From Coccinella septempunctata (lineage: Eukaryota > Arthropoda > Insecta > Coleoptera > Coccinellidae), in assembly GCF_907165205.1 (NCBI RefSeq), contig NC_058196.1:2522501-2586500 (forward strand): DNA of 64,000 nt. The letters run 5' to 3'. Shown here piece by piece: positions 40,986-52,082 of the stretch (the stretch's first letter is position 1; each line of letters opens with the position of its first letter). The position numbers and the translations under genes were made by a program. The notes below the pieces were generated by a model. That model was not told the origin of the DNA, ran no database searches, and worked only from the letters and a program-made list of their open reading frames with translations.

Positions 40986-41655
40986 TTTTTTCTCAGAAAG
41001 TAATTTCTTAATGTAGTGATGTTCTCTTGATGGATTTTCTCCAGGCTTAGTAGCCCTCGACCTCCTTGATGACGTGGGAGATATAGTCTTATCGTCGAGG
41101 AATGAGGGTGGTGGACTCCATGTTTCGTGAGCATACGTCTCAATGCTCTGTCCATTTCTTGTAGGTCGGTTGTCGACCACGTTATAATGCCAAAAGAATA
41201 CGCTACCGTTGGTATAGCCCAGATGTTGATGGCAGTAAATAGAGATCTAGAATTTAGTTTTGATCTTAAAAGCATGTTGACTCTTCTAAGTATTTTCTCA
41301 CGATACAGTTCTTTCATCTCTGATGTTTTGATATCTAAAGCCTGTTTTATTCCGAGATATTTGTATGAATCATCCACGTTCAGGGATGGTATGGTAGTTT
41401 GATTCATTAATGTAGTTCCAAGGCTTGTGTTTTGAATTTTTCCTCGCCTCACTTCCAGGGTCGCACACTTATCCACCCCAAAACTCGTACCGATGGAATC
41501 GCTAAAGAGCGACACTATTTCTAGGAGTCTCTTTATCTGTTCGAAATTGGCACCATATAGTTTAAGGTCATCTATGTATAGACTGTGATTTATTCGAATG
41601 CGAATATATGAGGAGGAATAACATTTGATTTCGTAACAATGTCAAAAACACAGCA
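40985..41655 (-). pseudogene. R4/Dong-like reverse transcriptase fragment
   Basis: Minus strand: an RT catalytic motif, SLYIDDLKLYG (near 41555-41590), then VDKCATLEV, YKYLGI, AIPTVAYSFGIITW and RLYLPRHQGGRGLLSLE. This order is typical of the palm and thumb of R4/Dong/NeSL-type LINEs. The fragment starts shortly before motif C (a stop lies upstream near 41645) and is cut at FFQAIREAE, where PLE3 sequence begins. The endonuclease is missing. The fragment at 36991-37609 is the complementary part of this clade, but I cannot show they are the same family. Confidence 0.7.
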
Positions 41656-42317
41656 CTGTATAAGTGCAATGTACCAGGATAGTGCACATTTAATACATGA
41701 AATAATTTAAAAAATATATCGAAATCCTCACGTGCAGAAGGAAATTGAAGATGCATCTCAAATTCAACAAGACCCTCCTAAAACAACAAATAGGGCTGGA
41801 CAGTTTGTTTCCTTTGTGACGCTTTGTTTCTTCGTTCTCCAGTTATTTGTCCAATATCTCCAGAACTCTACATAAAAAGAAGTAAAAATCGGATTAATTC
41901 ATTATAGGCCCTTCTGAAAAAAAAAATCACCATAGCATGAACTATGAATCGATTTTTCCTTGTGTTATCAAGTTACATAAATACCTTTTTCTTCGAAAAA
42001 AAGTTCTATTCGCCTTATAGGAAAAAACGATAATATTTCAAAATTGTATGTTGTATGAACCAGCAGGATTTCTCATCGAAAAATTAAAAAAACTAGGATG
42101 TATTGAACGAAAGATTACATATTTGACATAATATTAAGGAAGTTTACACCTAATTCCAGTGGATAGCTACTTTTGAGAATAATTATTCAGAATTATGTTG
42201 TTGCGAATGAAGAAGATGTGCATCAAAAATTCATAAAGCATCAAACAAAATGTAAAAAGTATAGGCTTCAGAAATTCAGATTTTTTGAATATCATAAACT
42301 TACCTTGAGTTCACCTT
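41656..42317. other. Unassigned AT-rich sequence
   Basis: No gene, repeat or element end recognised. Core-unit sequence resumes at CAGCAATCC-like sequence near 42318. Confidence 0.4.
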
Positions 42318-43208
42318 GAGCAATCCATTTTCAGAAATTTATGACGGAAGAAAGTAACTTTTTTAATCGGTTTTTCGAAGTTCTCGAAAAAGTCACCTTC
42401 AATGTTGTTCCATGAGCTATATGGATGTGTAGAGGATGTTTCATTAAGACGAATTAATTTCAAGAGGAATTACCTGAGCCTGAAACAAAGAACAGTTCAC
42501 ATGACGAATAGAATAGACAGATAGAATAGAAGTTAAAGTTCATACTATTTTGGCGGTATGTGCTGGGGTGAGTTCACGCTATTTGAGGAAATGCGTGCTC
42601 TTGGGGTGATTGTTTCGTCCCACTGCTAGGGTCGGACTCATCAGGTAGGCTAATGAACCCTAGCAGCTACCTACGACAATCGCCGAAGCAGCGTAGTTTG
42701 TGCCTGCTATAAACGCCGGTTACGTCGAGGGTATAGAGTGTTGCGTCGCCGGTGGCGCCATCGTTTGGCGTATGCTGCACCGCAATAGACGTATAATCTA
42801 CCCTGTGATCGCAACCGTCGTGCGCAGTGATGCCATCGTTTGGCTACCCTTGGTACTATCATGGTGAGATGAAGTATTCCTCTACCATGGGTACAACTAC
42901 GCCGCCACACTATATTATCGAAATCTCATTTCTCTTGATGAATACAAAGGGGATTTATCTGTAAAAAAACCAGAACAATATCATGGAAACCAAAAAAGTG
43001 CCATAACTGATCTACGGGACTACTATTTCTTGATAAGCAAAAAAAAAACCTATTCAAAACCATTGACGTATGGAAGTATACAGTAAAATATTTGTTACTT
43101 TGACTAGTTGACAGGTACAGAATAACACAGGTACAGTATAACCAATACAATAAACCATCCCTCAACGTTTCCGCCCGCAACGGACCTATTTGGTCATAAT
43201 TATTACGT
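42318..43208 (+). repeat. Linker module S, interrupted by a short GC-rich insert
   Basis: It matches 44979-45480 and 58930-59428 (sequence after the sub-repeats in U5). The insert at 42549-42909 interrupts it. It leads into the start of module T (CGTTTCCGCCCGC at about 43165). Confidence 0.7.
42549..42909. mobile_element. Short GC-rich non-autonomous insertion (MITE-like)
   Basis: A 361-bp insert flanked by ACTAT at 42544-42548 and 42910-42914, absent from sister modules at 45230 and 59190. The ends share GGCGG in inverted form. A 10-bp perfect hairpin (CTGCTAGGGT/ACCCTAGCAG) lies near 42620-42670, and GCCATCGTTTGGC occurs twice. No coding potential is visible. The superfamily is unknown. 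Confidence 0.5.
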
Positions 43209-43460
43209 ATTACTTTTTTATTCGGTTTTTCGAAGTTCTCGAAAAAGTCACCTTAATTGTTGTTCCATGAGCTATATGGATGTCTAGATTGTCTAGAGAA
43301 TGTTTCATTAAGACGAATTAATTCCGAAAAATGCATCAACAATCAAATATCTTATTTCAAAATACTTCAAAGTTCATGCTATACAATGCCTTGTTCTCGC
43401 AGGTAGTAATTATGACCAAATCGGTCCGTTGCGGGCGGAAACGTTGAGGGATGGTTTATT
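43209..43460. repeat. Rearranged S/T junction with inversion
   Basis: A second piece of module S (43209-43325) is followed by minus-strand module T sequence (GACCAAATCGGTCC...AAACGTT at about 43408-43450). The orientation of the array switches here. Confidence 0.65.
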
Positions 43461-43599
43461 GTATTGGTTATACTGTACCTGTGTTATTCTGTACCTGTCA
43501 AATATTTTACAGTATACTTCAATACTTCAATGGTTTTGAATAGGGTTTTTATTTGCTTATCACGAAATAGCAGTAAACACCACTGTTGTATCTACATTA

Positions 43600-44660
43600 T
43601 ATTAACTTATGAACCTCTTCTTGATTTTGAGTAAGAGTTCATTTCTATTGGTGTTTTTTGATTTGTTGAATTTACGACAATATGTATGTACTATGTCATC
43701 GTGTATTGTTATGGGGGAGTGTATTCTGTTCATCTTCTTTGTAAGATCCTCTATTACTCTAGTTTTTTTTATTTATAGTTTTAACATTGACGTTTGGGAT
43801 GCCTTCGATTGGTTTCTTCGAATGGTTGGGACATTTTATGGAGCATGCTGAATGATTTTCAGCATTGCAAGCAGTACATTTTGGTGTATTGGTTGACTTA
43901 CAATGGGACATTTTGTGAGTTCCCTGACATTTTGAGCATTTTGGTGGTCTTTTGAAATTTTCAGTTGTATGATCAAATAGTAAGCATTTGTTACAAGGTA
44001 TCGGTGTTGGTTCTGGTGCATGACAGCGGAACACCATGTAGTGATAATTCATATAAAATAGACCATTGTTGAGTATTGTCTCGAACGCATTTATATCTTC
44101 TGTAATTATTCGTAATTTTTCTGCTTTTAATTCGTTCAGGGTTTTTTCCAGTTGTATTTTATCAGTACTTTACTTCAAAAGAAATCCCAATTTCGTTTCA
44201 GAATAATATCTTCTCCATTCGGGAATTTGAAGTTCCGAATAATTGCCATTTGAATTCTATCTTTTTCATTACTTTCAGGAATGATTTTAAATAAAAATCG
44301 GGTATTGTGTGAATTCAATTTGATTCAGTTTTGGTGAAAAGTATTTGTTTATGTTTTTTCTTGGATTATTATTCATTCGTTATTGGGTGTCTATTGTTTT
44401 TTGAGTTGTTTCTGTAGCAGATGTTGATGGTGCATTATTCGTGTTATCTATTTCTATGCGTTCAGGTTCATTCGATTTCTTTTCTTTAATTATTGTGGTT
44501 GTTTGAAAATGATATCTGGAGATTTGTTTTCATCTTTCTTTTTCGCGGTCGCAGTCTTAACATTCTTCCTCCCTCGTTTTCTTTTGGGAGCGACCTCTTT
44601 CAGATCTTCTTCCTCTCCCTCCAAAGTCCCGTAGGAAGTGGAGCCGCCGATCTGAGACAT
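43600..44660 (-). pseudogene. Gag-like ORF1 with zinc knuckles, copy a
   Basis: ORF1/Gag proteins of Jockey/I-type LINEs bind element RNA. On the minus strand, from Met at 44660: MSQIGGSTS, an acidic stretch and a basic NLS/AT-hook-like run (PKRKRGRKN) near 44565-44585. A broken middle follows, then FRCHAPEPTPIPCNKC (near 44000-44035), a knuckle CSKCQGTHKMSHC (C-X2-C-X3-H-X4-C) and CTACNAENHSAC...C. The frame is interrupted between 44490 and 44052. No RT follows: module T does, so it is an ORF1-only relic. The in-frame GTG at 44699 is not needed as a start. Confidence 0.65.
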
Positions 44661-44839
44661 TTCATAAAGGCAGAAATCCTCAAAGTCTGCAGCGTTCACC
44701 GGGGAATTATCGTCGATTTTCTTTGCTTATCATAAACAGCTGTCGATTTATTCACTATCAGTTACGATTCGTATCAATGAGAACGTAATTTAGAAGCACA
44801 TGTGCTCAGAATGAAAGCCAAACACAGACTGTACGGAGA

Positions 44840-44978
44840 ACTATAGTATTAGATAGTATACTATCTACTTCATGAATTTCATTTTCAATGTCTTAACCGG
44901 GCAGCCGAAAAATCTTAAGTTTATAATTAAAATGAAATATTCTGATATTATAAGAGCTAAAAACTTCGTTTTTCAAGA
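44840..44978 (-). repeat. Module T end, inverted, joined to module S
   Basis: Reverse complement of 46285-46420 (GGCTGCCCGGTTAAGACATT region with the TAGATAGTA palindrome). At ~44978 it abuts direct-orientation module S (AAAAAGGCTACTGCAACC), an inversion breakpoint. Confidence 0.7.
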
Positions 44979-45482
44979 AAAAGGCTACTGCAACCAGAAT
45001 TTTTCGTTATTTTCTCTAATAAATTTCAGCAATCCATTTTAAGAAATTCATGACGGAAGAAAGTAACTTTTTTATTCGGTTTTTCGAAGTTTTCCATGAG
45101 CTATATGGATGTGTAGAGGATGTTTCATTAAAATGAATTAATTTCAAAAGAAATTACCTGAGCCTGAAACAAAGAACAGTTTACATTGACGAATATAATA
45201 GACAGATAGAATAGAAGTCAACGTTCATACTTAATTATCGAAATCTCATTTCTCTTGACAAATACAAAGGGGATTTATCTGTAAAAAAAACCAGAACAAT
45301 ATCATGGAAACCAAAAAAGTGCCATAACTGATCTACGGGACTACTACTTCTTGATAAGCAAAAAAAACCCTTTTCAAAACCATTGACGATTTGAAGTATA
45401 CAGTAAAATATTTGTTACTTTGACTAGGTGACAGGTACAGAATAACACAGGTGCAGTATATCCAATACAATAAACCATCCCT
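44979..45482 (+). repeat. Linker module S
   Basis: No gene was found. It matches 58930-59428 closely, including TCATTTCTCTTGACAAATAC, and precedes module T. Confidence 0.65.
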
Positions 45483-46394
45483 CAACGTTTCCGCCCGCAA
45501 CGGACCGATTTGGTCATAATTATTACCTGCGATAACAAGAAATTGTATAGCATGAACTTTGAAGTTGTATTTCGAAATGAGATATTTGATTGTTGATGCA
45601 TTTTTCGGAAATATTGCAATTAATTATCGATTTATGTTCGAACCCCAGCATCTCAAAATGGAACTTTTTGAATATTTTCGATAGCCGGATCAGCATAGAA
45701 ATCATAAAATATCTAATCTAAACAGCTAATGAAGTTGGACAGCCAAAAACTTGCATAGGTTTGACTATGTCTAATTTTGACATTATTTTGGCGATATTTT
45801 ATTTTTACTTTACTGAATGTCATTTGCATTGGTTATTCTTTTTCAATATCTTCTTTTTGTACTGGGCGTGAATATCATTTCCGATTTTCGTCTAAAATTT
45901 TGGAGATAGTGAGGCCTTACAAATATTTTAGGGTGACTTTCGGACTAACATCAAGTTATTTCCGTATAATTCCCCTATTTTGAAAAACGATAGCAGAATA
46001 TTCCGTATCCAGAAATACCTTGTCAATTTAAAGCATAGTAAGGTAAGGATGAATCATAATTCGACTAAAGATATAGGTTTCCATTAAAAAAAATTTTTTT
46101 CGATCAAAGCACGAAACAAAAGAATATTTTAGTAGATATGAGGTTAAAAATGCATTATGACTTCGACAACAATTCCCGAGTGTTGCACCTTTATATCGTT
46201 TAAGCATACTGAAAGCTGGAAATCTTCGAAAATTCAATGTCATGTCACCAGAGTCACATGGTACTCGATGGGGAATCCATGCCATTTTTAAGAAACGAAG
46301 TTTTTAGCTCTTATAATATGAGAATATTTCATTTTAATTATATACCTAAGATTTTTCGGCTGCCCGGTTAAGACATTGAAAATGAAATTCATGA
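45483..46394 (+). repeat. Shared spacer module T (copy 1)
   Basis: Runs from CAACGTTTCCGCCC to the 22-bp palindrome at 46395. Other copies start at 47838, 55493 and 59429, and one lies inverted at 63063-64000. It leads here into a Gag-like copy. The minus strand carries remnants of an open frame discussed for 47634-48164. Confidence 0.75.
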
Positions 46395-46416
46395 AGTAGA
46401 TAGTATACTATCTACT
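46395..46416. repeat. 22-bp perfect palindrome at the T/Gag boundary
   Basis: Symmetric about GTATAC; its left half is AGTAGATAGTA. It is repeated at 48776-48797 and 63041-63062. In the T-to-169-gene junctions (56515, 60462) only the left half is present. Confidence 0.8.
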
Positions 46417-46603
46417 ACTATAGTTCTCCGTACAGTCTGTGTTTGGCTTTCATGCTGAGCACATGTGCTTCTAAATTACGTTCTCATTGATACGAATCGT
46501 AACTGATAGTGAATAAATCGACAGATGTTTATGATATGCAAAGAAAATCGACGATAATTCCCCGGTGAACGCTGCAGACTTTGAGGATTTCTGCCTTTAT
46601 GAA

Positions 46604-47690
46604 ATGTCTCAGATCGGCGGCTCCACTTCCTACGTGACTTCGGAGGGAGAGGAAGAAGATCTGAAAGAGGTCGCTCCCAAGAGGAAACGAGGGAGGAAGA
46701 ATGTTAAGACTGCGACCGCGAAAAAAAAAAGATGAAAACAAATCTCCAGATATCATTTTCAAACAACCACAATAATTAAAGGAAAGAAATCGAATGAACC
46801 TGAACGCATGGAATTAGCTAACACGAATAATGCACCATCGACATCTGCTACAGAAACAACTCAAAAAACAATAGACACCCAATAATAAATGAATAATAAT
46901 CCAAGAAAAAAAATAAACAAATACTTTTCACTCAAAACTGAATCGAATTGAATTCACACAATACCCCAATTTATTTGAAATCATTCCTGAAAGTAATGAA
47001 ATAGATAGAATTCAAATGGCAATTATTCGGAACTTCAAATTCCCGAATGGAGAAGATATTATTCTGAAACGAAATTGGGATTTCTTTTGAAGTAAAGTAC
47101 TGATAAAATACAACTGGAAAAAACCCTGAACGAATTAAAAGCAGAAAAATTACGAATAATTACAGGAGAAATAAATGCGTCCGAGACAATACTTAACAAT
47201 GGTCTAGTTTAAATGAATCGTCACTACGTGGTGTTCCGCTGTCATGCACCAGAACCAACACCGATACCTTGTAACAAATGCTTACTATTTGATCATACAA
47301 CTGAAAATCTCAAAAGTCCACAAAAATGCTCAAAATGTCAGGGAACTCTCACAATGTCCCAGTGTAAGTCAACCAATACACCAAAATGTACTGCTCGCAA
47401 TGCTGAAGATCATTTAGTCCATGGTCCATAAAATGTGATAACCATTCGAAGAAACCAATCGAAGGCATCCCAAACTTCAATGTTAAAACTATAAATAAAA
47501 AAAAACTAGAGAAATAGAGGATATTACAAAAAAGATGAACAGAACACACTCCCCCGTAACAATACAAGATGACATAGTACATACATATTGTCGTAAATTC
47601 AACAAATCAAAAAACACCAATAGAAATGAACTCTTACTCAAAATCAAGAAGAGGTTCATAAGTCAATATAATGTAGATACAACATTGGTG
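46604..47690 (+). pseudogene. Gag-like ORF1 with zinc knuckles, copy b
   Basis: Starts at ATG 46604 (MSQIGG), followed by the acidic and basic N-terminal segments (PKRKRGRKN). An extra A in the run at 46723 shifts the frame. Middle motifs are recoverable by eye (IPESNEIDRIQMAIIRNFKFP near 46980-47040 in broken frames). From 47213 a 72-codon stretch carries HAPEPTPIPCNKC and CSKCQGTLTMSQC. The HKM of other copies is LTM here, so the knuckle has lost its His. Remaining Gag similarity runs to about 47690. Non-functional. Confidence 0.65.
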
Positions 47691-48164
47691 TTCACTACTA
47701 TTTCGTGATAAGCAAATAAAAACCCTATTCAAAACCATTGGAGTATTGAAGTATACAGTAAAATATTTGTTACTTTGATTAGGTGACAGGTACAGAAGAG
47801 CACAGGTACAGTATAACCAATACAATAAACCATCCCTTAACGTTTCCGCCCTCAACGGACCGATTTGGTAATAAATACTACCTGCGAAAACAAGAAATTG
47901 TATAGCATGAACTTTGAAGTATTTCGAAATGAGATATTTGATTGTTGGTGCATTTTTCGGAAATATTCCAACTTTTATCGATTTATATTCGAACCCCAGC
48001 ATATCAAAATAGAACTTTTTTCTATAAAACGGCCTCTTCAAAATCATTTTGAATATTTTCGATAACCGGATCAGCATAGAAATCATGAAATATCTAATCT
48101 GAACAGCAAATGAAGTTGGACAGCCAAAAACTTGCATAAGTTTGACTATGTCTAATTTCGACAT
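47634..48164 (-). other. Antisense open frame in module T (176 codons), doubtful
   Basis: Begins MSKLDIVKLMQVFG and is open for 176 codons in this copy only. Other T copies have a TAG after FAV (for example 45720, 55757, 63737) or indels after the GFEYKSI stretch. I do not recognise it, and it overlaps the T start and the end of Gag copy b. It may be a decayed gene or chance. Confidence 0.25.
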
Positions 48165-48775
48165 TATTTTGGCGATATTTTACTTTCACTTTACTGAATG
48201 TCATTTGCATTGGTAATTTTTTTTCAATGTCTTCTTTTTGTACTGGGCGTGAATATAATTTCCGATTTTCGTCTAAAATTTTGGAGATAGTGAGGCCTTA
48301 CAAATGTTTTAGGGTGACTTTCGGACTAACATCAAGTTATTTCCGTATAATTCCCCATTTTGAAAAACGATAGCAGAATATTCCGTATCCAGAAATACCT
48401 TGTCAATTTCAGGCAAAGTAAGGATAGGATAAATCATATTTCGACTAAAAATATAAGTTTCCATTTAAAAATTTTTTTTCCGATTAAAGCACGAAACGAA
48501 AGAATATTTTAGTAGATATGCAGGTAAAAATGCATTATGACTTCGACAACAATTCCTGAGTGTTGCACCTTTCTATCGTTTAAGCATACTGAAAGCTGGA
48601 AATCTTCGAAAATTCAATGTCATGTCACCAGAGTCACATGGTTCTCGATGGGGAATCCATGCCATTTTTCAAGAAACGAAGTTTTTAGCTCTTATAATAT
48701 GAGAATATTTCATTTTAATTATATACTTAAGATTTTTCGGCTGCCCGGTTAAGACATTGAAAATGAAATTCATGA
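47838..48775 (+). repeat. Shared spacer module T (copy 2)
   Basis: Same sequence as 45483-46394. The Gag starts at 46604 and 48985 are 2381 bp apart, so copies b and c with T form a direct tandem of about 2.4 kb. Confidence 0.75.
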
Positions 48776-48984
48776 AGTAGATAGTATACTATCTACTACT
48801 ATAGTTCACCGTACAGTCTCTGTTTGGCTTTCATGCTGAGCACATGTGCTTCTAAATTACGTTCTTATTGATACGAATCGTAACTGATAGTGAATAAATC
48901 GACAGCTGTTTATGGTAAGCAAAGAAAATCGACGATAATTCCCCGGTGAACGCTGCAGACTTTGAGGATTTTTGCCTTTATGAA

Positions 48985-49045
48985 ATGTCTCAGATCGGCG
49001 GCTCCACTTCCTACGGGACTTCGGAGGGAGAAGAAGAAGATCTGA
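48985..49045 (+). pseudogene. Gag-like ORF1, copy c, 5' part
   Basis: ATG 48985 (MSQIGGSTS...GEEEDLK), split by LINE N4 after GATCTGAAA. The remainder resumes at 53265 with GAGGTCGCTTCC, which matches the intact order in copy b. Confidence 0.7.
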
Positions 49046-50222
49046 AATAGAAATAGAAATAGAAATAGAAATAGAAATAGAAATAGAAATAGAAATAGAA
49101 ATAGAAATAGAAATAGAAATAGAAATAGAAATAGAAATAGAAATAGAAATAGAAATAGAAACAGAAATAGAAATAGAAATAGAAATAGAAATAGAAATAG
49201 AAATAGAAATAGAAATAGAAATAGAAATAGAAATAGAAATAGAAATAGAAATAGAAATAGAAATAGAAATAGAAATAGAAATAGAAATAGAAATAGAAAT
49301 AGAAATAGAAATAGAAAAAGAAATAGAAATAGAAATAGAAATAGAAATAGAAATAGAAATAGAAATAGAAATAGAAATAGAAATAGAAATAGAAATAGAA
49401 ATAGAAATAGAAATAGAAATAGAAATAGAAATAGAAATAGAAAAAGAAAAAGAAATAGAAATAGAAATAGAAATAGAAATAGAAATAGAAATAGAAATAG
49501 AAATAGAAATAGAAATAGAAATAGAAATAGAAATAGAAATAGAAATAGAAATAGAAATAGAAATAGAAATAGAAATAGAAATAGAAATAGAAATAGAAAT
49601 AGAAATAGAAATAGAAATAGAAATAGAAATAGAAATAGAAATAGAAATAGAAATAGAAATAGAAATAGAAATAGAAATAGAAATAGAAATAGAAATAGAA
49701 ATAGAAATAGAAATAGAAATAGAAATAGAAATAGAAATAGAAATAGAAATAGAAATAGAAATAGAAATAGAAATAGAAATAGAAATAGAAATAGAAATAG
49801 AAATAGAAATAGAAATAGAAATAGAAATAGAAATAGAAATAGAAATAGAAATAGAAATAGAAATAGAAATAGAAATAGAAATAGAAATAGAAATAGAAAT
49901 AGAAATAGAAATAGAAATAGAAATAGAAATAGAAATAGAAATAGAAATAGAAATAGAAATAGAAATAGAAATAGAAATAGAAATAGAAATAGAAATAGAA
50001 ATAGAAATAGAAATAGAAATAGAAATAGAAATAGAAATAGAAATAGAAATAGAAATAGAAATAGAAATAGAAATAGAAATAGAAATAGAAATAGAAATAG
50101 AAATAGAAATAGAAATAGAAATAGAAATAGAAATAGAAATAGAAATAGAAATAGAAATAGAAATAGAAATAGAAATAGAAATAGAAATAGAAATAGAAAT
50201 AGAAATAGAAATAGAAATAGAA
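49046..50222. repeat. (AAATAG)n microsatellite, ~1.18 kb, about 196 repeats
   Basis: Nearly perfect hexamer array with only a few substitutions (near 49159, 49317 and 49441-49451). It directly continues the 3' end of N4 and so is an expanded element tail. The long Phe-Tyr open frame across it is an artefact. Confidence 0.95.
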
Positions 50223-50259
50223 TTTATTGATTTCAGCCATTACACCACAGTAACTATGA

Positions 50260-51937
50260 TCAAATTGTGAAACAAGTCAACTCAAGAAACCTATGTACTG
50301 AAAAATTGAATGAATTCATCAATACAATATGGTTCAAATTGAACAGTGAAATTGAAAATTTACTTTTTGTGAGTGTTGTAGTTTGTAATTTTCGAGGCAG
50401 GGTATTGAAGAGTTTGATTGCACTGTAGAAAGCAGTCTTTTTCATTGCCCTTGTTCTGTGAATCGGATAGATATAAGGATGCACTTTTCTTGTGGTATTT
50501 GTATTCTCACATGTTGAGAAGTAGCCATGGTGTTTTCTAATGAAAAGCAGCAGCCTGTAAATATACAATCCGTAGACTGTCATAATTCCATTTTTCTTAA
50601 ATACTCCACGGCAGGATTGCCTGTAGGTCAGTCTATATATTGTTTTCATAGCTCACTTTTGGGTAATAAATATCCGGTTGATGAAGGGGGAATTTCCCCA
50701 GAAAATGATGCCTTATGACAATATTGATTGGAAATTTGAAAAATATAGGACCTTCAGTATATCCTGATCAACTTGATTCCTTAGTCTCAAAAAGGTATAG
50801 ATGTTAGAGTTGAGCTTTTTTCTTATATATTCGATATGTGGTAGCCAATTCATATTCCTGTCTAGTATTACTCCTGAGAATTTCACTGCACTATTAATCA
50901 TGACTTCAGTGTTTTGAAAATTGAGTTTTTCAGGGTAATATCTGGTTGTTCTGGCAATGTCAAATATCATGCTATCTGTTTTTTCGATGTTCATAGTTAA
51001 TTTGAATTCGTGACACCAGTCTGTGACCCTACATAAAATGAGCCTGGCAAACCTCATCAGCTCATCTGTATCTGTAGATCCAACGACAAAGTTTTTATCA
51101 TCAACATAGGTAACTGGTTTACACGGTATTCCAACTTCTAATATCATGCAGCATAAGTTGTTAACATAGACTATAAAGAGAAGGGGTCCCAGAATGCTGC
51201 CCTGAGGTATCCCAAGTACCGTATTAATCTCATCTGAAGTGAAAGAGACTCCCTCAATAGTAATTGTGACTCTTTGTTTTCTGCTCTGAAGATAGCTTCT
51301 AATCAGTTGTAGTTGATTGTCTCTGATTCCACAGCATTCTAGCATGTCCAGTAATATCTCGTGATCCACAGAGTCAAAGGCTTTAGATAGATCGACAAAT
51401 AGAGCTAACGGAATATTGCCCTTCTTGTAGGAGTTCAAAAATAGCTGTTTCAGAGTTCTTGTTTGTTGTATATCCATGCTGGTAAGGTGATATAATCTGA
51501 AACTTTTTGAAAAAATTAATCATCCTATTAGCGATGACTTTTTCGAATATTTTTGAAAAAGAGGACAGTAGACAAATTGGTCTGTAGTTGGAAATTTCAT
51601 CTTTATCACCTTTCTTATAGATGGGTCGTATAATTGCAATTTTGAGGTCTTCTGGAAATACTCCATCTATGAGTGCTCTGTTTATTATTACAGCTAAAGG
51701 CTCTGCAATATACTGAGCAGTTAGTTTCATCACTCTCATGGGAATTCCATCATGTCCATATGTGTTTGAATTTTTAATGGATCTTATTACCGAGATTATC
51801 TCATCTTGTGTCACTTCAAAAGCAAAACATGATTTTGCTGGTTTTTTATTCTGTATTCTATAAGCAGTATATTTAGACATCTCATGCTGATGGTTGGATG
51901 AAGCCGTAGCAAAAAGTTGATTAAAATCATTGACCAA
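50260..51937 (-). pseudogene. LINE N4 reverse transcriptase, frameshifted
   Basis: The RT is spread over three frames. Part one (51383-51937) has SNTYGHDGIPMRV, NYRPICLLSSFSK and QHGY. Part two (50713-51477) has motif A FVDLSKAFDSVD, motif B GIPQGSILGPLLF, motif C YVDD and the thumb. Part three (50260-50649) is the C-terminal region. Frame changes lie near 51420 and 50650-50710. Catalytic residues are visible but no single protein could be made. Confidence 0.8.
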
Positions 51938-52082
51938 CTTAAATGTATCATCATGGGAGGGTGTGGCCTGTTTTTCCTTAGAACTAGATAGTTCCCTGAT
52001 AATATTCCATACGGATTTGCTTTTGTTCGAAGAATTAATTATGTAGTTGTTCAGATGGTCTTTCTTAGCACGTGATATGGCC

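Noticed and set aside
49046..50222. Telomeric repeat
   Set aside because: The AAATAG unit is not an insect telomere repeat such as TTAGG, and it is joined to a LINE 3' end.
49011..50240. 409-codon open frame of alternating Phe and Tyr
   Set aside because: It is the translation of the (AAATAG)n microsatellite; no protein is implied.
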